Source: Cyathus striatus (lineage: Eukaryota; Basidiomycota; Agaricomycetes; Agaricales; Nidulariaceae). From it: DNA of 64,000 nucleotides. The stretch covers positions 2,356,001 to 2,420,000 of the forward strand of contig JAOVFP010000007.1 in NCBI GenBank assembly GCA_025738555.1. Reading direction: 5' to 3'. The position numbers and the translations under genes were made by a program. The notes below the pieces were generated by a model. That model did not search any database and had not been told where the DNA came from. It worked only from the letters and a program-made list of their open reading frames with translations. Position 1 is the stretch's first letter. Each line of letters opens with the position of its first letter. Of this stretch, positions 25,688 through 37,245 are shown piece after piece.

Positions 25688-25902
25688 CCATGCCTCATAC
25701 TTTTCCTGCACATTGCATTTGTCACATACTTCTCACATGTCATGTTCATCACACATATTCTTGTGCTTCACATTTGTCACGCACTTCCCACATGTCACAT
25801 CTGTCACATATATTCCTGCCCTTCACATCTGTCACATATATCCTGCACATCATGTTCATCACATATGTTCCCATGCATAACATTTGTCACATTCTTCCTG
25901 CA
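25688..25902 (+). repeat. Minisatellite segment 2
   Basis: About nine units of a 22-26-bp motif (CACATxTGTCACATAxTTCCxG). It is split from segment 3 by the solo LTR. Confidence 0.75.
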
Positions 25903-26668
25903 TGTTATGTACCGATTCCCTTCTTACTGGGAAACGAATGCGATGACACCCGGAGGGCGTGGGAGAACTATAACGGAAACCCGAAGTGAGTACGGGTATG
26001 GGAACGAGAGCGGAAGTGCAGAAGTGAACCATGGCTTCAGCGTATGTGCTGCGCTGCCTGGATATCCCCAGGGAATGGTTTGTATTTCACAACAGACAAT
26101 ATCCAATGTAAGGAAACGTTCCAGAGTATAAGAGAGGGCTTCACCACTACACTAGGCAGTGGGAGAGAAACCCGAAGGAAAACCTGGAGCGGGTTTCGGA
26201 ACTTAGTGTAGGAAGAAAGTGTACAGAGTTGATACGAATACTGAAGACTACCTATTACATCTGGAAGACTACTTATACTAAGTAGGAACCTGTAGATACG
26301 AATGTAGAAGTATTATACAAAGGACAAGTCAAAGGAGTAAGTAGGAAATGAAGTCTTGGCAAAGCGGAGTAGGGGCGCAAATGACGCGCTCAGAATGAAG
26401 AATAAGGAACTAATCTACAAAGGCCATAATGAAACATATAAGTAGGAATGGAAGAGAGGAGTAATAGAATGATGACGCAGTGAGGCCGTCATAAGAGAAA
26501 GTACGTATCCGAAGTATCCGATAGAAAACCCGACAGGTTCTGGGTACATTCCCGGGCGGGAACATTGGGAAGTGTAAACCCGAAGTGGGTACATTCCGGG
26601 AACAGACCGGGTATGTTAGAAGGTCATGTGGGAACGTCAGCACGATATATCCGGACATGGATATAACA
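25903..26668. mobile_element. Solo LTR, 766 bp, 5-bp TSD
   Basis: Starts TGTTATGTACC and ends GGATATAACA (perfect TGTTAT/ATAACA termini). It is flanked by CTGCA on both sides (25898-25902 and 26669-26673). CpG-rich against CpG-poor flanks. No internal retroelement region is present, as expected for recombination between LTRs. Confidence 0.75.
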
Positions 26669-26815
26669 CTGCACATCACATTAAATCTTGCATACTCCCA
26701 TGCATCACATTCATCACACATTTCCCACATATCACATTTGTCACAATTTTCATGTGCATCATGTCTGTCACAATTCTCCCACACTATGCATATATCACAC
26801 TTGTCATACTAATAT
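26669..26815 (+). repeat. Minisatellite segment 3
   Basis: Continuation of the array at 25688-25902, reaching the remnant of the right TIR (about 26808-26847). Confidence 0.7.
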
Positions 26816-26847
26816 AATCTTCTAGTAGTCAATACCAATATATAAAT

Positions 26848-29800
26848 AAAGATATAAGGCCAGCAAGTGGCACAGCCCACTACCTCAAGAATTTGATAAG
26901 TAAGAGATACTGGATTACATACAGAAAGAGCAAAGTTATACAGTAGAAGATCATTGATAGGCTAATACTTATATGTACGCCACTTTATTTATTTCTCCGG
27001 CCATTCTATGATACCTCATACATTACACCCCCTACTTTACCTTTATTTACAAGTAGATGCTGCATTGTCATGACATATGGTACCCCATCACTGACATTAA
27101 ATACAGGATTTCAAAAAAAAAAAAAAAAAAAAAAAAGAGTTAATGTAGTATGTTACATTAAAAACTGTAGCAATAGATGGTGTTCACAGCACACTTGGGA
27201 TCATATACCCAGTAATAAGAATTGCAGTAAAATCAGATCAACAAATAAAAAGTAATATGTATTAGAATTAGACACAGTCATAGTTTGTGTATGCTTAACT
27301 ACATGACCAGTGAGAATGCCAGACAGGGGGAGTCGTGATGACAAGGCAACCAATCACTACACAGAACAGAAGCTGTGAGGAGTCCATGAGCAAATGGCAG
27401 TTTGTACAACATCAATTGAAACAGCTTCCAATACTTAGATATATATAGATCATGTTAAAGAACATTCTTGAAGACACATATCAATAATTAAATATTCCAC
27501 ACTTTTGGATCATGTAGAAATAATCAGAAAAGAACTTAGCAGAGAGTTATGGTAATGAATATTGTAAAGGTGAAAGTAATCTTAACACCTAAACAAAGAA
27601 ATAAAACAAGTTGGTTGAAGGCTGTTCAACCTGTGGCATCCTAAGGTGTACAAAGAAAACTGTTAGTGAAGAGGTGAATTGTTTGTGAACATATTGATGA
27701 TAAAGAACTTGAATAAGTTCTGAACGAGTTTTGAGGGCATTGGAGGATGAGTTGTGATGAAAAAGAGGTTCCAGGATGGTGAAAATGTTGAGACTAATAT
27801 AAAGAGATCAAGTACAAAAGGAATTACAAATATAATCAGTAGTTGAGTGGGGGTAAAATTCACTGGGGTGTAAGTATGATAGATACAGGTTTATATATAC
27901 AAGAGACAGAGTAATCTACTTAATAAGGCATAATTCCACCATGTAAATTAGGAGAGGTCAGACTGTATGTTAAACACAAATTTTTGAGAGACATTGATGG
28001 TTCTAGTTGGAGAATAAATTTTGCAGGAGATTTTGGGGATGGAGAGACCTGATTGTTGCAAGAGTACCAAATTTGATGTGACATCAGGATTTCTTGCACT
28101 ACTTTAGTGTGGGATTTGCAATAGCATGTTCCTTGTGTGTAAATAAAGCATTGATGATGGTCGACAGTGAAGGGATTGGATGACCTTGGGGAGGTGGGAC
28201 ACTAGAAAATCGATTGCTAGCCCCTTAACATTCCTACATGCTTGAAACAACTGTATCCACCAAAATGTACATTCTGTCAGGGTACCACTGTGAGTATGAT
28301 GTCCACACCAAGAGTACCTAGCTCCCTCAGAACCTACCTCCACCCTCAAAGACACCTCCAAAACATAAGCAAGAGACCTATCTCCATCATCCAGCAGCTC
28401 ATCTGTTCATGGTGTGGAGGGGATGGTTGGACCACAGGTGGAATTGGAATGTTGTATCAATACTAAGTTTATTGCTTGTATTTCTCTTTCCTACACTTAT
28501 CTATGTGTCTATTTTATTCAACCATTTACTTTATCTTCTATTCTATGTATACTAATGTATGACTTTTTCCTTGAGTCTCCATTATAGGACTTGTGGCATG
28601 GCGAGTTCAATGCTGTAGCCAAACAAGTCCTTGCCAAAAAAATTCTCACCTCTCGTTTTACCCCTCTTCACCATTCTTCAAGCCCCACATGTTACCTCAA
28701 GAGAGGATCAAGCATGGTGATTGGGTTTTACCATCGTCATTCCTCACATGTCATAGTCTCATGGTGGAAGGAAGGGTTGCTGATAGAGGACAGGAGTTAC
28801 ATTCCCATCTTTTGACTATTGTCTCACTCACTTTATTCTTCCCTTTTTAGTTATTATTTTACTGTACTATATCTGCAGCATACAATTGCCTTTCTCTTTA
28901 CACTCTTGGCACTTAGGGATTCGAAGATATCAGAAGACAATGGGATAACACTTCAAACCTCTATGGTTGCTGAGCTGCACTTGCAGCTTGAGCAACTGCA
29001 TTCACCCTTGGGGAGGGGTAGAAACTATATTTTCACCAGTGCCATAGAGCCTCTTCAAGACTATTGTTTCCCATGTTCTTTTTGATTTCGAGGGTTCTCT
29101 GGTGTTGAGTCTTTCATTTCCTTTTTCTTACTTACCCCTTGTGTTTCTTCAACAGTCTTTTTACATACCACCTGACTGTGTAGTTTATTGTTACACTCCT
29201 TTGGCTCTGACAGCACAAGAGTATGTGCATGTCATCCAAGTCTATAGCACAGCCATTGTATATTATGCAAGTACTTCAGTACTCAAATGGCACCTCTTTC
29301 TATGGCTTAATCCTTACCACACACACTTAACTTCAAGCCTTAAGTCTTTTCAAAGAGCATCAACTTTATGAATATCTCAAGAATTGTTTATCCCAGCTAA
29401 GTTTTCATTCAACATTATACACTAATGTTGTTTTCTAGTTCTTCTCCTGTGGCTAATTAAGTTGGATAGCTGCTTGCTAAGCGTAGCCAAGGTTATTCTT
29501 CCACAATGGCATCACTTCATTCTAGGTGTTGGCAGTGGTGGGGCTGTTGGGCATACAAATTCTGAAGCAGAGGCTGCAAGACTGTTGAAAACTGATGATG
29601 TTCAGTTGTGAACAGCATGTCATAGAGGTCAATGAGAGTCAGTATATTTGAGGTTGAATCAGTATGGTGGGCATATATAAACACTGTGCTAGAACTTACA
29701 GTTTTGTTCATGCCAATTCAAGGGAATTGAGCTTGATTTGAGCAGTGCCCAAGTTGCAAGTTTGAGCTTGGTTTGAGTGAGATTTTTGGAGGCACTCAGA

Positions 29801-30211
29801 CCAACAACATTAGTATTAATGAAATACAAGGGTGTCACAGCCTCATAGGAAAGAGTAGGAAAGAGAAATGAATGATAGTTGATGGACAATGTAGGGGTGG
29901 GGATACTGATGAAGAATGTTACAGAAATATAATAGGAAAGAGAAGGAAAGAAAGGGAATTTATTAAATAGTCACTGGAGCAATTCAAATTTTTTAAATAG
30001 AAATAGTAGTTGGTATGTCACACAGACAATGTAACTCAAATATATAATACAAATGGGCATGTCACACTGGTCACAGCCTCACAGGGCAAAAGGTTTTAGA
30101 GTATCAGCCAATCAAATCAGCTGAAAGTGAGATCCTGATCCTGATTTCTGAAATTTCCTTATAGGGAAATTCAAACCACCCTATAACCCAACTACCTTAA
30201 AAGGTAGTGGG
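26848..30211. mobile_element. AAT-TSD element, copy 1 (3.36 kb), non-coding
   Basis: The left end AAAGATATAAGGCCAGCAAG with CCCACTACCT, and the right end ACTACCTTAAAAGGTAGTGGG, are shared with the element at 34776-36655. A third left end is at about 61637. AAT flanks both sides (26845-26847, 30212-30214). The host sequence is a 102-bp repeat cut at ATAAAT/GAGTGCC, which proves insertion. The right end can form a hairpin (ACTACCTT AA AAGGTAGT). A 24-nt poly-A run lies at 27113-27136. No gene is recognised; frames at 28104-29371 are short and overlapping. Confidence 0.65.
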
Positions 30212-30214
30212 AAT

Positions 30215-30516
30215 GAGTGCCAATGATCACCTTCTAATATTCTTAAAATGATCACTTTTGAGTGCCTCTATACTATACTAATATAATTCCCTAGCAATCA
30301 ACAACAATACATAAATGAGTGCCAATGATCACCTTCTAATATTATTCAAATGATCACTTTTGAGTGGCCCCATACTATACTAATATAATCTCCTAGTAGT
30401 CAATACCAATACATAAATGAGTGCCAATGATCACCACTCCATTACATTTACTGGATATGCCTTATAAAAATGGCACTCATTTTTCCTGAGCAATTTGTGA
30501 TCAAATTGGCTGACAC
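30215..30516 (-). repeat. Right TIR with inverted 102-bp repeats
   Basis: Three inverted units at 102-bp spacing ending in the terminus ...ATTGGCTGACAC at 30516. Counterpart of 22649-23172. Confidence 0.8.
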
Positions 30517-31164
30517 CACTCCAAGATGTCAGTAATACTATCTGCTATGTGGCTACCATCAGTGACAAAGCACATACCCAGAGTCAATGTACTACATACC
30601 AGCTGCAGCCAAACTCAAACATGCCCCAACTCCCACCAAAAGCAACATTCCTGTGTCCACTCATTTTGATTCCTTCCAACAGTGATATGGCAACCATGAC
30701 ACTAACAAAACATCTGAGCCAGTGTAGAAGGCATGGTTTATGGAAAGGAATGTGACTTACAAGTGTTCCTTCCTCCTGACCTTGAACAATTTGAATGCCA
30801 TGTTTGAGACACAATAGATCTGAAGGGAAAGGGAGGACTTAATGCAAATACATGAAGTCACATGTAATGTTGGTGGGAGAGAAAGAAAGAAAGTCATTCT
30901 GTGAGAAGTGCCACAGTTATATTAGAGAAATGATGAACTTATGTTGGGGATGCTAATCTAAATTACCAAAGTCTTTTGCATTGTTGATGGACCTGCTTAG
31001 TGAAAGTTTGGCTATGAGTCAAGAATTTGAGTGCATGCAACAGCCAAGAATTTGTTTTAGTTCTTGACTATATGCTCCTAGATGACAATAGATAGTGTAT
31101 AGAGCTTATATCTCACTATGTGTCATTAGATACTAGTAGATGGCTTTTTCACTGGGGATAATTA
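30517..31164. other. Right flank inside the 13.3-kb element, no gene
   Basis: AT-rich. The overlapping frames at 30549-30814 on opposite strands show no domain. Confidence 0.35.
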
Positions 31165-31207
31165 CTGGCAATGTCAAAATACAGGCAATGTCAAAAACTA
31201 GTAGCCC

Positions 31208-32110
31208 ATATGATTTGACTCATTGGCATATGGAGTGCCACTGGTTAGGAGATTGGTGGATGCCACAGTGAGGAGAGGGTTCATCATGTACTATTCAGGA
31301 GTTCCATGGTGAGAAGTGAGTGTTTCATGGGGATGTGAGTGGAGAAGAGACATAATCATTTTGCTGTTGTCCCCAGCTGGGGATGCAGCAAATTTGAATG
31401 TATAATCTATGTACAATTACATCAGTACATGCAGTAGAGTGATAAAAAGTACATGCCTGCTCATCTATACATGTCCCCCTTTGGGCCCTTCCAAGAACCT
31501 AGTTGAGAGGCATGCATGTGTTAGCATCATGCAGGCATTTCATATGTGTACAAATTGATGTTAAATATAAAATTTATGTTGAAACTACCTATGTAGTTCT
31601 CTCAACATTACTTTTTCACTGAGTACCCCATCTAGGTTTAATTATACTGCTGCAAAGTAGCCTATGTTGTGTCATATTAGAGTATATAGAATGGAAGATG
31701 TTGTCGACACTTTTGTGGCAGAGAGTGGGATGCAATGCATGCTGCATGGCAGGCAGTTACTACCTAAGGCAATTGTCTGAGGGAATCATACAGTGGAGGA
31801 TGCAATCTAGCTAGAAGAACATTTGAATACCAATGTCACCAAAAAGGTTGAATAAAGTGTGAGCAACAATGACCACTCGCCTAGTAGTGGGACCTGTGGA
31901 TGGCAGGGAGACTTGGGAGATTTGGGAGAACTTGGTACATTACAAGTTATGCTGCATTCTGGAAGACCTCATAGATCAAGATGTTAACATGTCAGAGATA
32001 GAGTAGCCATCTTTTACATGAGTCCACTCTACACATTACAACTTGGCAGCCCTGACCTTCTTCACCCCACTGCCATCTTTCAATTGACAGCAAAAAGTTT
32101 GAATAAATAT
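31208..32110 (+). repeat. Repeat A, copy 2, right half (CpG-depleted)
   Basis: Continues the copy interrupted at 17912: 31208-31330 aligns with about 387-520, 31335-31490 with 785-910, 31690-31990 with 1490-1800, and 32010-32050 with 1850-1885 and 57965-58010. CG in copy 1 is mostly TG or CA here. Unlike copies 1 and 3 it is not followed by an NLR gene. Confidence 0.65.
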
Positions 32111-32264
32111 AACACCATTTCCTAGTGTTGTTGATTGTGGTTCCATTAGGATCATTTGGTTATCTCATGTTACAAATAGCTAAGGATTGTTTGATGATCT
32201 AGCAGAAACTTTTGAGTTTTCACAAGTATTCTCACTATGTCAATGTTCAATGATAGCAAATATT

Positions 32265-32935
32265 GTCATGAAAGTCAAAAACATCTTGTAAGGCCTTAAG
32301 CCTTTACCTTTATTATAGTGTCTTATGAGATTGTTGTAAGACACCAGCCAACTTACTATAATATCATTAAAAGGTATTGTAATATACAGGGTATCATGTA
32401 AGGACTCTTGGGATAGTGCAGCTCTACACAATGAAATATAATATATCCTGAAGATTAACCTTAAATTTCAAGATGACCATGATATTACTGGCAGCTTGTA
32501 TAGTGGCTTATAGTCTGCTTGTAAAATAAATTTGAAAAAGAGTGCACTGGATAGCTCTTTTATCTGTAGGCTTGTTCAGATCCCATTTCCACAGAAAGAA
32601 CACAAATTTATTGCATGGAAGTAGCAAATATAAAATACCACATTACTTCTTTGAATAATGAATTTATTAAGGTTTGTGACAGGACTAAGAACTACACAAG
32701 AGCTGGATCTGCTTACCATAATACCCTAGACGAGTTCAAGATGTGCCCAGGTTAGAAGATTTAAGTCTAACACTGGTTCCAGAACATGTGCCAAGACCAT
32801 GCAAGATCTGAAGCGGGCTGACTAAAACATTGATGTCGAATGTATAAAAGACCAGTTGTGGGAGTCACCAATCCAGCATGTCACACAAGCATGACAGTGA
32901 CACATGCCCATTTTGCATTGTCCCAGTGTAATATA
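32265..32935 (+). repeat. Diverged direct repeat, left member (LTR-like)
   Basis: Aligns in the same order with 34025-34640: CATCTTGTAAG..TTAAGCC, CTACACAATG, TTTCAAGAT, GGAACATGTGC, CATGCAAGATC, GCTGACTAA and a GTATAAAAGA TATA-type site (about 32845). Paired direct repeats with a promoter-like element suggest old LTRs of a short non-coding retroelement. Confidence 0.45.
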
Positions 32936-34024
32936 TTTTACTACAGACACTCAATCACTTTAAAATAACTTGCATAATATGTTATTTAGTAGTATATTTA
33001 ACCTTGTGTAATTATATTTTTAGTAGTCATTAGACAGCCATTCTCTTTGTAATAACTATTCTGACTCAATAGTGTTGTTAATATGTTGTAGTTGAGCACT
33101 TTATATCACTATCACTAATCAAAATAATAAGTTTCCATGAAGCAATTGAAGTTGTAATTTCGCTGTATCAAAGAGTGTGGGAAATTAGCATGGTACACTT
33201 GGATATACCACATATACACCACTTAAACACTACCTCCAAGTGATAACTTGGTGGAAATTCATAAAATAAGCTTTATTATGAACTACTGTTTATGATTATA
33301 AAAATAATTTAACCAGATATAGTAAAATATCTCTTTAGTTCTTCAATTCAGCAATATTTTAGCCATATGATCACTAGATCATCACAGAGCATATCATAAA
33401 ATTCATTTTATAGCAATGTTAAGAACATAAGATTATAGAAACATGTTATATATGTTAAAATATATCATATGATATGTATATCCCAATGCTTAGGCCCTTC
33501 TAAATGATAACCTTCAGCCTGTGACAAAGTTGTGACAAGGAAGGAAGACATATTTAAGCATTTATATTTATAATTTAGACAGTACATATATTGAAAGACT
33601 TATAATAGATGAAATATCATTATTACACAAAAAGAATAAAGAGAAACACTCAGAATTTCACTTCACTGTGTCAGTTTTATCCTGGGACAAGATTTTGGTC
33701 ACTTTTGGTCACACTGTGTGACGTCATGCTAAACACCATATAGGGATTGGTGACCCCCACCAGTTGCTTTTGTGGTAGTATCCCTTCAATATTTGAATTG
33801 TATTGGTAAGTAGTCAGGATAAGGTAAGCTGAAGAGAAGGTAAGCTTAAGTCCTGTATATTCTTCACATTGCATGCTTGATTATATACCAGTGTGAGTAG
33901 TAGCTTAGATTATTGTTGTAACTTGTAGTAGAGGACTTGTATGTCTGTTAATATATAAATGCTTCGAAAAACAGCACAGCCATGTCTTGTAAGAGCCTTA
34001 AGGTTTCATGTTCTGTAGAGGAAG
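32936..34024. other. Between direct repeats, no gene
   Basis: Very AT-rich. 33665-33775 partly matches the inverse of 32853-32935 (TTGTGGGAGTCACCAATCC-type words), so another small inverted structure is embedded. Ends not resolved. Confidence 0.35.
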
Positions 34025-34640
34025 AATACTGCTACATCATAAAAACCAAAAGCATCTTGTAAGACATTAAGCCTTTAATATCATCATAATGTATTGTAGG
34101 TTTGTTGCAAGGTGTAAGTGGAATTATTATAATGCTACCATAAGGCATTATAGGACAAGGATTCTCATGTGAAATCCTGTAAGACTGTGGGGTACTACAC
34201 AATGGGTTTTAATGTATACAACTATATTTCAAGATAACAACAATATAATCTGATTCATGCAGAGCCTTGGTGTGTTTTTTTAAATAAACATAAACTGGTG
34301 TTTAGTCTGGCTAATTTATGTTGGGTTCAGTATGGACTGCATTTAGACTACAGCTTTGATATAAAGTGGTAATAATAAAAAAGTGTATAGCGATCAATAG
34401 CTTACAATTAACTAATTTGGAATGTCTGAAAACATGAAGAGCTGAGAACTATGAACAGGTAGCAGTTATGATGAGTCTGGGCAAGTCTGGGTTAGTCAGA
34501 AGTTGGACAGGACGAAGTTGCAATTGATTCTGGAACATGTGCTGAAATCATGCAAGATCCAAAACATGCTGACTAATTCACCTTCCTCAGATGTATAAAA
34601 GAGTGACAGGTTTTGCATTGCTTTTTACTTCAAGAAAGGT
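34025..34640 (+). repeat. Diverged direct repeat, right member (LTR-like)
   Basis: Partner of 32265-32935, with its own GTATAAAAGA at about 34593-34602. The approximately 1.1 kb between them has no open frame of note, so if this is a retroelement it is a TRIM-type one. Confidence 0.45.
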
Positions 34641-34775
34641 AAGTAGCATGGGTAAAGGTAAGTGAAACTTAGACCAAGGTAAGTTTTCTTATTTAACATA
34701 TACTTGTTAAGTTGACAAGTTGCTGATATGAGTATTTACTGTCTTTGCATGTACATAAGTAGTCTAGTAATGAAT

Positions 34776-36655
34776 AAAAAATAGGGCCATCTAGCGGCAA
34801 AACCCACTACCTACTAAATAAACAATAGAGCCAGGTGGGAGAATTGAGAATACTCACTAATAATACAAGTTTAAAATACAGTAATTGATGCAATAGACTA
34901 AAACTCATATTTTGTGGATATGAAGTTCATGAGTCTGGAAAGAAACTGGTTGTGATAGGTGAGATTAAAATAAGGCAAATGGAAATACCCTGGACAACTC
35001 AGACTTGTTAAGCCACATAGTTGTTTTACATGGAAGAAAGATATTTAGTAGAAAAGGATGATAAGTTGTCTTCATTAATATTTTAGAGATTTTAAAATAA
35101 GTATTAGTATTGATCAAATGTGAATTAGTGGTATTGAGTATATTTTATAATACATTTATTTTTAACTCTGACTGGAAAGGTATTTGTTGCAAAGATGCAT
35201 AACATTCAGCTTTTAATTGAAGACACTGAAATATATCAGATGTGCAACAGCATGGGTAACCCATGGGCATTTGGAGCTCAACCCATACCTATACCTATGC
35301 TAACTTGTACCTGTTCTCACAGGTACAGGTTCCCACAGGTATTGCAACCTGTGGGTTTTACTAATATTTACAAATTTTAGAATAAGAAAGAATATAAGAT
35401 GAAATATGTGTAGCACTAAGACTAGACATGCAAATATTATGTACAATAGCTCATTTTGTATGTACATTACAGGACTTGTGATATGTGAGCACTATGCTGA
35501 ATCAAGTTAAAATTGGCAGCTGTAGGATACTATCTTCAGGTAGGCAATGGCAAGGGAATTGTACTAGGAAAGTCTAGTATACTCAAAACAATAAACATTG
35601 AATTATAATGAACTAGAGTACAACTATTTATATGTAGTATAACATGGGCATGAAACAGAGGGGTTAAAAATGAAGCAGAGAGAGCAAAGCAACATAGAGA
35701 TTTTATAAATGAAGCAAATAAAGTAGAATCAAAGTAGAGAGAGAAGGAACAAAGTAGGGAGATCTGTAACAAATCAGGGAGAGCTGCAACACAGCTAAGA
35801 GAGGAAAATTAAAGTAGCTAGAGTAGGAACAAGTTATAAAGAGCAGGAACAAAGCATAGAGACCAGAAACTAGACAGGGAGATCAAGAATGAAAAAGAGA
35901 GCAAAAACCAGACAGAGAGAGCAGGAACAGATTGAGAATGATGGAGAGAGAATAAGAACAAGTTAGAGAGAGCATGAATGAAACAGATAGGTTAATGGCT
36001 TATGAACAAGGCAGTAAGCTTAAGAAACTATAATTGGAAGACTGCATATATATTTATTATAACTCTGGAATGAGCTGACCTAAAAATATGATTGTGGTGT
36101 TGCTAAGGAGTAATGACAATAATATTAATGAATTATAAATCTTTTAGGTTTCCAATAATGGATTGAAACTATGATGAGAAATGAGCAACATACAGATTAC
36201 TAAGAATAATATAACACACATGGCTCAATTCAGGTGTTGCATGTGGAGGAAGGTTGGAAGAAGTTATGATAAACAGTGAAGAAGACATGAAAGGGCTGTA
36301 AGTTATGAAAGCTAGTCAAGTTAAATAGCAAAAGGAATGCAACACACTGTGAAATGAGGATTGATTTTAGCTCATCAGAGATGAGGGGGAGTAAAGATAA
36401 CACACAGTTCAAGATAGAAGCAAGGAAGATGGGAAATAAATACAACACAAGATTATATAGTAGTAGGATTTTCAATTGATAACAATTGATTGAAATAGTG
36501 GTCCAATTCATAAGTGTACTAAATACATTTTGAATAGTTTTAGTTTCAATAGTGGCAGGAGCCAATCAGGTTGAGATCCCAAAGTCAGATCTCAAAATTG
36601 CCTTTTCAGGATGTCAAGAGTCTCCTAAGACCCACTTACCTTAAAAGGTAGTGGG
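34776..36655. mobile_element. AAT-TSD element, copy 2 (1.88 kb), non-coding
   Basis: The left end AAAAAATAGGGCCATCTAGC with CCCACTACCT and the right end TTAAAAGGTAGTGGG match the element at 26848-30211. AAT lies on both sides (34773-34775, 36656-36658). The subterminal right sequence (CCAATCA..TGAGATCC) is also shared. The interior has a purine-rich tract of GAG/AACAAAG units (35640-35960) and no supported gene. Its right end lies 12 bp before the TSD of the CACTA-like element. Confidence 0.65.
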
Positions 36656-36670
36656 AATATCATAATGTAT

Positions 36671-37129
36671 CACTCCTGGCTGCCGACTTTTTTGCCATTT
36701 GCAAAATTCATCCAAATTCGACCTCAATTATTTTAAATATTGACTAAACATTTTGGCTGTCACAAAATTATCACTATTGGCTGATGCAAAATCGTAGACA
36801 AATGTTACATTTTGTACATATTTTGTATAAATACAAATGATTCTTTTTGTTCTAATTTTAGCTTCATCAAATTAAGTGTCAAATGTAATGTTGTGAACTT
36901 GTTTTGACCTCAAACAAAATTTATTGTTTCGCATGACCGCAAAACCAGTGCAAAAGTCAACATTTTATCTAAGTTTTGCTTAAAACAAAATGCTTAATTT
37001 TCCCAAAAGATTTTGACGTTGGGAAAACCTTACTAAAATCTAAAGTTTTCACTTCAGGAAAACTTAGTGCACACTCAGCGCCCGCCAACACGGAGGCTAG
37101 CATTGGTCAGCATCCATTCCTCAGTGTCC
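36671..37129 (+). repeat. CACTA-like element, left TIR
   Basis: About 459 bp matching the inverse of 51127-51574, with scattered substitutions. The match is strong to about 37080 and weaker to 37129. A frame beginning MLKTKCLIFPKDF is present in both TIRs simply because the sequence is duplicated. Confidence 0.85.
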
Positions 37130-37245
37130 CCCAGTGCCTGTCCTCTGTGTCAAGAGGAATTCATTATCTAAATTTTATTATTCCTTATGTGTTCACATTT
37201 TTATTCAGTTAATATTTTACATACATGAAGAAGCACAAACATGAT

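Larger units (their letters stand above)
22649..30516. mobile_element. Minisatellite-cored TIR element, expanded by four nested insertions
   Basis: The left end GTGTCAGCCAATTTGATCAC (22649) is matched by its inverse at 30516. Each TIR continues into head-to-tail 102-bp units: left starts at 22765, 22867, 22969 and 23071; right, inverted, at 30215, 30317 and 30419. Inside is a minisatellite of CACATTTGTCACATACTTCC type. The minisatellite and right TIR are interrupted at 23201-24288, 24297-25687, 25903-26668 and 26848-30211. Removing those leaves an element of only about 1.3 kb with no coding capacity. No TSD is clear. Confidence 0.65.
17913..31207. mobile_element. 13.3-kb insertion with short TIRs and 9-bp TSD (MULE-like)
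   Basis: The left end GGGCCTACAAATTTTGATG and the inverse of the right end (GGGCTACTAGTTTTTGAC) align for about 45 bp and share GACATTGCC repeats. The 9-mer ATATGATTT is present on both sides (17904-17912 and 31208-31216). The flanks on either side are the two halves of one repeat A copy, which independently shows that this block is an insertion. A 9-bp TSD suggests Mutator-like, but I see no MULE transposase. Contents: hairpin-motif copies (18153-21538), a GACATTGCC cluster (21590-21725) and the nested complex at 22649-30516. Confidence 0.75.

Noticed and set aside
27113..27136. Poly-A run as a processed retrocopy tail
   Set aside because: No TSD or upstream coding similarity found. It may be a simple A-run within the element.
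26866..30211. CACTA element with ends CACTACCT / AGGTAGTG
   Set aside because: The conserved block extends 18 bp or more outside these words on the left, and flanking trinucleotides fit the outer border (AAT), not the inner one.
36976..37212. Frame MLKTKCLIFPKDF... also found at 51075-51269 on the other strand
   Set aside because: Identical because both lie in the CACTA-like TIRs. No domain and no reason for a gene.
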